The translations under genes and the position numbers were made by a program. This document shows positions 16,301 to 25,300 of a stretch of 26,361 nucleotides of DNA, piece by piece (positions within the stretch are counted from its first letter, which is position 1; every line of letters begins with the position of its first letter). The stretch spans positions 1-26,361 of the forward strand of contig SCQZ01000163.1 of the NCBI GenBank assembly GCA_004299665.1. The letters run 5' to 3'. The stretch is from Jatrophihabitans sp. Lineage in GTDB: Bacteria > Actinomycetota > Actinomycetes > Mycobacteriales > Jatrophihabitantaceae. The notes under the pieces were generated by a model, which worked only from the letters and a program-made list of their open reading frames with translations, was not told the DNA's origin and made no database searches.

Positions 16301-19300
16301 GAGCGCGACGCGTCCAAGGCGACGGCCAAGGCGGAGGTCGGCGACGCGGTCGGCGTCGGCGCGTCGGTCGCGATGAACTTCATGTTCGACAGCACCGCCA
16401 ACCGGGTCCGGTCCGAGGTGGAGGACGGCGCGACGCTGTCCGGCGGCGCGAACATCGTCATCGAGGCCGTCGGCTTCCGCCAGGTCGAGACCGAGGTCGA
16501 GGCGGGTACCGAGTCCGGCAGCAAGGATCCCGCGATCACGCCTGCCGTCGCGCTCACGATCTCCAACCACGACCACGTGATCGCGCGCCTGGGCAGCACC
16601 CCGTCGACCTCGGCACTGACCGCGACCGGGGCGGTCACCGTGTCGGCCGAGCACACCTCGGAGTACTCCGCCCAGGGTGACGGGGAGGCGGCCAGCGGCG
16701 ACGTCGCCATCGGTGCCGTCGTGGCGCTCAACGTGGTACTCGACTGGCAGACCACGGCCGCCGTCGACCAGTCCGTCACCGCCGCCTCGTTCGCGATCTC
16801 GGCCACCAGCGAGGTGTCGGACACCGCGTCGGCCAAGGCCACCGCGAAGGGCACCCAGGACAACAGCAAGAGCGAGGGCAAGAACTCCGACAGCACGGCC
16901 GACAGCAAGACCAACCAGGAGGTCACCGGCAGCCCGACCGGCTCCAGCGGGACGGGCGGGGCGACCACGCCGAACTCCAACAGCCAGGCGCAGAGCGCGA
17001 ACAGCAGCTCCTCGGGCTCGTCCGGCGGCAAGGGCGGCGGAACCGGCATCGCCGCCGCGATCGCGGTGAACTGGATCGACACCACCAACTCCGCGGGCAT
17101 CGGCTCCGGCGTGACCGTCCACGCCAACAGCGGCGACGTCGAGGTCACCGCCTCGAACCTGTCGACGGCCACCACGAAGGCCATCGGTATCGCGGCCGAC
17201 CTGTCCAACGACACCAGCATCGGCGCCGCCGTCTCGCTCGACGTCCAGACGATGTCCAACGCGGCGGAGATCGGCACCACCGCCACGGTGACCGGCGCCG
17301 GGATCTCGGTGCAGGCCATCACACCCGGCGGCAAGCACGACGACTTCGTCATCTGGGCGATCGCGGCCGCGGCGGCCAAGGAGGACGCCGGCGTCGCGGG
17401 CTCGGCGGGCATCCACGTGCTGAACCTGACCACGACCGCCTCGGTGGGCCAGGGCGCGACGCTCACCTCGACCGCGGGCGTCACCGTCAACGCGACGACC
17501 GACATGCGGCTGCTGAACCTGGCGCTGACCGGGGCGCTGGCGACCAGCGGGGCCGGCATCGGCGGCGCGTTCGCGGTCAACATCATCACCAGCGACCAGA
17601 CGCAGGCCTACATCGACTCCGCGACCACGCACGGCAACGTCACCTCGGTACAGGCCTCCGGCGCGATTGCGGTGACGGCGACCAACACGTTCGCCCCGCT
17701 GGCCCCGCAGACCGGCATCAGCGCGGTCGACGGCTACCTGCCGGCGCTGTCCTCGGTGGCCGTCGGCGGCGCGGCCGGCGGTGACGGTGCCGCGGTCTCG
17801 CTGACCGTCGTCGTCGACGTGTTCTCCTTCGACACCGAGGCGTACATCAACGACGGCGCCCAGATCAACCAGACCACCACCGGGGACGGCACCCAGACGG
17901 TGGCGGTGCAGGCGCAGGACAACACCACGGTGAAGAACATCGCCGGCTCGGTGGCGCTGAGCCTCGGCTCCGCGTCGGTGGGCGGCTCGATCATCGTCGA
18001 CATCGTCTCCAAGGACGTCCGCGCGCGGATCGGCAGCAGCGCCCACGTGAACGCCGGGGGCGACATCACGGTCTCGGCGACGGCGACCGAATCGATGCTC
18101 GAGGTCGCGGCGGGTGCCTCGGCCAGCACCGGCAGTGCCGCGATCCAGGGCTCCATCAACGTCATCGTCCTGAACCCGGGCACCCACTCGACCGCCGCGA
18201 CGATCGACACCAACGCCGTCGTCCACTCCCTGGGCAACGTCACGGTCAGCGCCAGCGACACCGCGGACAAGCTGAGCATCATCTCCGGCAACGTCGCGAT
18301 CTCCACCGGCGGCGCGGGCGTCGGCGCATCGGCGGCGATCCTGGTCCGCGACGGCACCGTGACGGCGACGATCGGCGCCGGCGCGAGTGTCGAGGCCGAC
18401 GGCAGCGCCGGGCTCTCGGTGACCGCGACCCAGACCGTCAACCTGCTGATCACGGCGATCGCGGGCGCCGGCGGCGACTCGGCCGGGGTCGGCGGCTCGG
18501 TGACCGTCGACGTGCTGACCGACCACACCACCGCGTCGATCGGCACCGGCGCCCTGATCAACTGCGCGGGGCTGACGTGCACCAACTCCAGCGCCAACGC
18601 GACGCAGGCCGCCGTCGTGCACGCCACGGACACCACCACCGTGCTCGCGCTCGCGGGTGCCCTTGCCGTCGGCGGCACCGCCGGAGTCGGTGTCGGTGTC
18701 GACGTCGAGGACCTGCACAAGACCACGATCGCGAGCATCGGCGACAGCGCGACCGTCCACGCCAACGGCGACGTCGTGGTGAAGTCCGGCTCGTCCGAGG
18801 ACATCAAGTCGATCTCGGTCGGCGGCTCGTTCGGCGGCACCGCGGCGGTGTCGGTGAATGCCGCGATCCCGGTCATCACCGTCACCACGACGGCCTCGAT
18901 CGGCAACTCCACCGAGGTCCGGGCCGGTGGCAACGTCATCGTCTCCGCGGACGAGGCGCTCACGCTCGCGGTCGTGGCCGGCAACATCTCCGTCGGAGGC
19001 ACCGCTGCCGTCGGCGCCGGCGTGGCCGTCCCGGTCGTCACGAAGACCACCAGCGCGACGATCGGAACGAACTCCACTGTCACCGGCCGGGGCATCGCCG
19101 GCCACATCACCAACGGCACGGTCAATGCCGGGTCGTACGGCACCACCGGCATCGACCCGCGGTTCGACCCCCGCGGCGACCTGGGCGGCTGGCCGACCGC
19201 GCCGCCGAACCTGCCGCCCGCGCAGGGCCTGCTCGCCGACGGCGTGACCATCGACCTCGGCTACCGGCACGGGTTCTCGCTGGGCCAACAGGTCGTGTAC

Positions 19301-22300
19301 GACGCCGGCGGCGGGGCGCCGATCACCGGGCTCACCGACGGCGGCACCTACTACGCCATCCCGGTCTCCGACACGGCGATCCAGCTGTACCGCGTCCGCG
19401 GGCCCCCGGCCGCCCCGACCTGCGCCGACCCGAACCTCGTGTGCGCCATGGCGCTGCCCGCCGGCGTGCGGATGGGCGAGAACCAGCGCTTCGTCCCGAC
19501 CACCGACCCCGGGGTCAAAGCGGACAACACCAAGCGCTTCAACGCGGCCACCGACGTCGCGTCCAACTACATCGTGCTCCCGTACGACTTCGGCTCGAAG
19601 CCGCCGAAGGCCGGCGACCCGGTCGTGTACAGCGCCGGCGGCGGCACCCCGATCGGCGGTCTGGTCGACGGGGCCACCTATTACGTCGTTGACCCGAGCC
19701 CGGACCACTTCCAGATCGCCGCCAGCTACTGCGACGCGGTCGGCGTCAACAAGGGCCCGGACGGCATCTGCCAGAGCTCGCCGAAGAACGGCGGCGGCAC
19801 CAGCCTCGGCGGGGACGACTCCGCTGGCGGCACCGTCAACGTCATCAGCTTCTCCTCGACAGGCGCCGGGCGCTCCCAGAGCTTCGTGCCCGCCGGCGTC
19901 CTGCCCGCCGGCAGCGCCGCCGACCTCGGCTCGCAGACCATCACCGGCCCCAGCCGCAGCGGCTTCCAGGGCGTCGCCGTCGCGGCCTCCAACAGCGACT
20001 ACATCGCCTCCATCGGCATCGCGGCCGGCGTCGCCGGCACCGCGGCCGTGAGCCTGTCCGGCTCGGTCGCCGTCGTCACCGTCCACACCACCGCGTCGAT
20101 AGGCGACGGCACCCACATCAACTGCGCGCCCGGCGACACCGCCTGCTCGGCCAACGACAGCGGCGCCGACCCGAACCAGTCGCTACTGGTGTCCGCGGAG
20201 AACAACTTCCGCACCCTGGCCATCGCAGCATCGATCGCGATCTCCGGAACCGCGGGTGTCGGCGCATCCACCACCGTCCGGGTCGTCGAACTGCACGACG
20301 ACGCCTACCTGGGCAACAACGTGGTGGTCAACGCCCGCAACAACATCGAACTGCACGCGGACTCGGTGGACTCGGTCATCTCGGTGAACGCGGCCGCGGC
20401 CGGTGGCACCGTCGGTGTCGCCGGGACCGTCGGCGTCAGCGTGATCCACGAGTACACGCACGCCTACACCGGCACGTCGGACACGATCCGGGCCGACAAC
20501 AACCTCGGCGTGTTCGCCACCTCGACCACGAAGCTGATCCTCATCACCGCCTCCATCGCCGCCGGCTACGTGGGCGTCGGTGTCGGCGTGGGCGTCGCCG
20601 TGGTCAACAAGGAGACCCAGTCCTACCTGGGCAGCAACGACGTGATCATCGTCAAGGCGCTCGGCGGCGGGCGGTCCGGCGTCAACGACGGCACGGTGGG
20701 CGACGGCTCGCTGGGCATGAAGACCGAGTCCGGGCTGACGGTCCAGGCGAACTCCTCGGAGAAGCTGTTCGGCCTGGTGGCCGGCATCGGCGCCGGGTTC
20801 GTCGGAGTGACCGGAAACGTGGGTGTCAACATCTTCACCGTCGACACCCAGGCGTTCATCGCCGGTGGCACCACGGTCAACCGCGGCACGTCCGGGATCG
20901 TGTCCGGCGTCGCAGCGGGACAGGGGGTCGTGGTGTCCGGCGGTGACGTCTTCGACTCGCTGACCTTCGCCGGCGGCGCGGCGGGCGGGTTCGTCGGCGC
21001 ATCCGGCGGCATCGACATCGGCGTCGCGAAGATCAGCGTCCTCGGGCAACTCGGCAGCGGGACCGACATCTGGGCCAACGGCTCGGTCGAGGTCGACGCC
21101 CTGTCCAGCAAGCACGTCCGCACCTACGCGGTGAGCGTCGGCGGCGGCTTCGTCGGTGTCGCCGGTGCCGTGTCGGTCTGGTCCGTGGGCACGGCCCCGA
21201 ACGCGACCTACTCGACGGACGACCACGGTCCGAACCGGCAGGGCTGGAACAGCGGCGCTAACTACCAGTCCGGCGACGTCGTCACCTACAACTCGACGAC
21301 CTACATCGCCAAGGACAACAACACCAACAAGCGGCCCGACATCTCGCGCTCGGACTGGAAGGTCGACAACCCGCAGAACTCCACGTCCGGGTCGGGCAGC
21401 GACGGCCAGTCGCAGGCCGACACGGTGGCGGCCGGCAACGGCGGCGGCTGGAAGTCGATCCTCGGCGGCGCGCCGACCACGCCGGCCTTCGCCACCGCGA
21501 CCGCATACAAGGGCGGGCAGCTGGTCAGCTACAACGGGCACTACTACCAGGCCCAGGGCAACTTCACGTCCACCACGACGCCGGACGTCGACACCGCCGA
21601 CTGGGTGCTGTCCGACAACAACTACCAGGTCCAGGTCGCCAACGACGGCGCGAGCTCCGCGACGACGGTGAACGGCTCCTACGCCGCGACCTCGCCCACC
21701 CAGGACCAGTTCAGCGCCACCAACCCGGCACCGGTGCAGTGCGACCCGGCGCACGCGCCGATGGGCACCGCGTCGGTCGTGTGCGGCAGCGTCCACTCGC
21801 TGCAGGCCGACGTGCAGGTCCGCGCGGTCGAGCACCTGGACGTGTTCGCCCTCGCCGGTGCGGTGGCGGGCGGCGCGGGGGCCTTCGGCGCCGGCATCAC
21901 GATCATGACCATCGGCGGCAACACCGACGCGGGCATCTATGGCGGCGCCTCGGTGAGCGCGGCCGGAACGGTGGGCGTGCACGCCGAGTACGACGAGAAC
22001 GTCACCGACATCGGCGTGGCGGGTACGGCCGGTGGGGTCGCGATCGGCGCCCAGGTGGTCGTGCTGACCGACAGCAGCCAGCAGGCCGCGCACATCGACG
22101 ACACCGCATCGGTCCCGACGGCCGGCACCAAGATCGACGTCACGGCACTGGCGAACCGGACGCTGTCGGCCTTCGCGATCGGCATCACCCTGGCCGCCGC
22201 AGGTGCGGGCGCAGCGGTCTCGGTGATCCAGGTCAGCGGTGACACGAAGGCCCTGATCGGCAACGTCGCGATCGGGGACGGCGGCGCGATCGGTGGCATC

Positions 22301-25300
22301 AACGTCAACGCCACGGACAACCTCACGACGACCGTGCTCTCCGTCGGGGTCGTCGCCGGCGCGGGCCTCGCGCTGTCCGGCATCGTGTCCTACGTCAGCT
22401 ACACGGGGACGACCCGCGCGGCGTCGTTCGCGCACGGCACCGTCCCGATCGGCGGTACCGGTGTCACCGTGACAGCCACCGGGACGCGGTCCCAACTGGC
22501 ACCCGTCGCGGTGAACATCGCCGTCGGCGGCGGGGTGTCGGTCGGCTTCACCCTGGTCGTCGCCTACCAGGGGCGCAACACCGAGGCCGAGCTCGGCGGC
22601 AGTGTCAGCACCAGCGGCGCGGTCGAGGTCCAGTCCAGCGCGTCCGACACGGCCTCGGCGTACACCCCCGGCGCGGTCATCGGCGCCGCGGCGATCGCCG
22701 CCATGATCCCGATCGCCATGGTCAGCGGCCACACCACCGCCACGCTGAGCGGCACCGTCGGCGGTTCGAGCACGACGACCGTCGACGCGAACGGCGTCAA
22801 GAAGGCCGACGCCGAGGTCGACATCCTCAACATCTCCGGCCTCGGCCTCAGCGTCGGCGTCGCGGTCGCCACCGTCACCGACGGGGCGGACATCCAGGCC
22901 ACGGTCTCCTCCGGCGCGTCGATCCGCGCGACCGGCGCGGTCCAGGTCACCGCCGAGACCACCACCGGGGACCGCAACGAGGCCCTGGCCACCGGCAAGA
23001 ACCTGTCCGCCGCGCTGTTCGCCTCCGCCTCAATCTTCGCCGCCGTCGCGACGCTCGGTGGTGCGGTGCGTTCCGAGCTCGACGGCACGATCACGGGCAG
23101 CGGCTCGGTCGACGTCGGGGCGACGAGCGTCAACCACGCCGAGACGCAGTTGCTGGTGATCTCGGCCGGTGGGCTCGGCGGGATCGCGGTGAGCATCTCG
23201 GACGCCGAGATCGACAAGGCGGCCAAGACCGAGGCGCTGTCCGTCGACGCCGGGAACACCCAGACGATCTCCAGCAGCGGGGCCGTCACCTTCGCCGCCA
23301 ACTCGGCGAACACCGCGCTCACCAACACGCAGATGGGCTCCGGTGGCGGGCTGTTCGGCGTCTCGGTGAACGTGCCGAACTCGGCGGTGGCCGGCGCGAC
23401 CAACGCCTCCGTCGACGGCGACGTCACCGCGACCGGGCTGTCCGTGAAGTCGACCGGCGGCAACACCGCGACCACGACGGCGATCCTCGTCTCGGTCGGG
23501 GGTCTCGCCGGCGTTGCGGCCGACGTGTCCCAGGCGACGATCACCGGTGACGCCGGCGTGAACGCGTCGGTCAACGGCAACTCCGCAGTCACGGTCACCG
23601 GCGGCGACGTGCTGGTGAGCGCGCAGAAGACGAACACCATCACCACGCAGACCGGCAGCCTCAGCGCGAGTGGCGGGCTGTCCGTCGGCGTGGTCGGCTC
23701 GGACGCCGAGGATCACGGCGGCAGCAGCGCGTCCTTCGGTGGCGAGCTCGCCGCGGCCAACACCCTGACGGTCAAGACCGACGCCGGCGACGGCATGAAG
23801 TCCAGCCTGTTCGTGGTCTCGATCTCATTCGGCCTCTCCATCGACGCGGTCTCCGGCGGCGGCGTCATCGACGGGACCGACACTGCCTACCTGGCAGGTT
23901 CGGCGAACATCCACAGCGGTGGCACCGCGATCACCGTCCAGGCCGGGCGCAGCGCGCTGTCCACCTCCGGCGCGACCGGCGGGGCGGGTGGCCTGCTCCT
24001 GGGCGGTGCCGGCATCGAGGCCGACTCGCACGTCGGCGGCACGGTCGCCGCCTACGTCGGCGACGGCGCCGTCGTGGGCACCACGGCGGGTCGCCCCGCG
24101 AACCTGACCGTGAGGTCCGACGACCGCGCCGTCGCGGTGGCGTCGGCGCAGGTCGTCACCGGCGGCGCCGTGAGCGCCGGCTTCAGCAAGGGCAACGCGA
24201 CGGCGAACCCGACGGTGGACGCCTACCTGGGCAAGAACGTCCACGTGGTCCTGGCCGACATCGCGGGCGCCGACCTGAACATCGACGCCGTCTCGCACGC
24301 GGCCGAGGCCGTGGGCACCGCGACGAACGCCGGCGGCGGCCTGATCAGCGCCGGGCTGCCCGCCGCGTACGCGACCTCGACCCCGAAGGTGCACGCCTAC
24401 CTGGACTCGGGCACCACCGTGATCACCGGCGGCAGCGTCAAGGTCGACGCCGAGTCCAACGCCGAGCCCAAGGGCACCCCGCTCAACGACTACATCGCCG
24501 CCGCAAACGCCGACTGCGGGCCCAACTGCGGCGACACGATCACATTCCCGAGCCACGGCCTGAACAGCGGCGATCAGGTCCTGTACAACGCCAACGGCAA
24601 CCCCGTGATCCCCGGCCTGCACGACCAGCACATCTACTCGGTGCTCGTCGTCGACCAGGACACCCTCCGGTTCGGCTCCACGTTCAGCGGCGCGGCCGTC
24701 GACGCGACCAGCCTGTCGCGCGGCGTGAGCGGTGTCGACGCGAACCGCGCGATGGTCCGGTTCGCCGCGCCGCACCACCTCACCACCGGTGACGCGGTGA
24801 TCTACCGGGTCGCCACCGGCGGCACCTCGATCAGCAGCGGCTTCGGCGACGGCAGCACGCTGTACGTCCGCGTCATCGACGACTACACGATCGAGCTGTA
24901 CCCGACCTACGCCGCCGCCACGGCCGCCGTCGTCAGCTTCGGTACCGGCTCGGTGTCCGGAAACCAGATCAGCGACTCCACCCTGGGCGACACGTCGCTG
25001 GTCACCTACCGCTCGGCTCCGGCCCTGACATTCGCGCGGGGCGCGATCGACGTGAACGTCGACGGCAGCGGCAAGGTCACCGGTGACAACAGCACGGCCT
25101 GGAACATCTACCTGGCCTACGTGATCACCCCCGGGCAGAACCCGGTCATCGGCGGGCACGGCCTGACCAACGGCCAGCGGATCGTGTACCGCACCAGCGA
25201 CGCGACCGACCAGGTCGGGAACCTGAGCAACGGCGGCACCTACTACGTGCACGTGACCGGCGCGTTCACGATCCAGCTCGCCGACAGCTACTGCCACGCG

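Noticed and set aside
15305..20116. A 1603-codon open frame on the minus strand opposite the giant gene
   Set aside because: It is antisense to a frame with strong third-position GC bias, has an Arg/Gly/Asp/Val-rich composition without any domain, and lacks a credible start. It is a shadow of the giant gene, as are the minus-strand frames at 11714-15064, 13156-15336 and 20183-22732.
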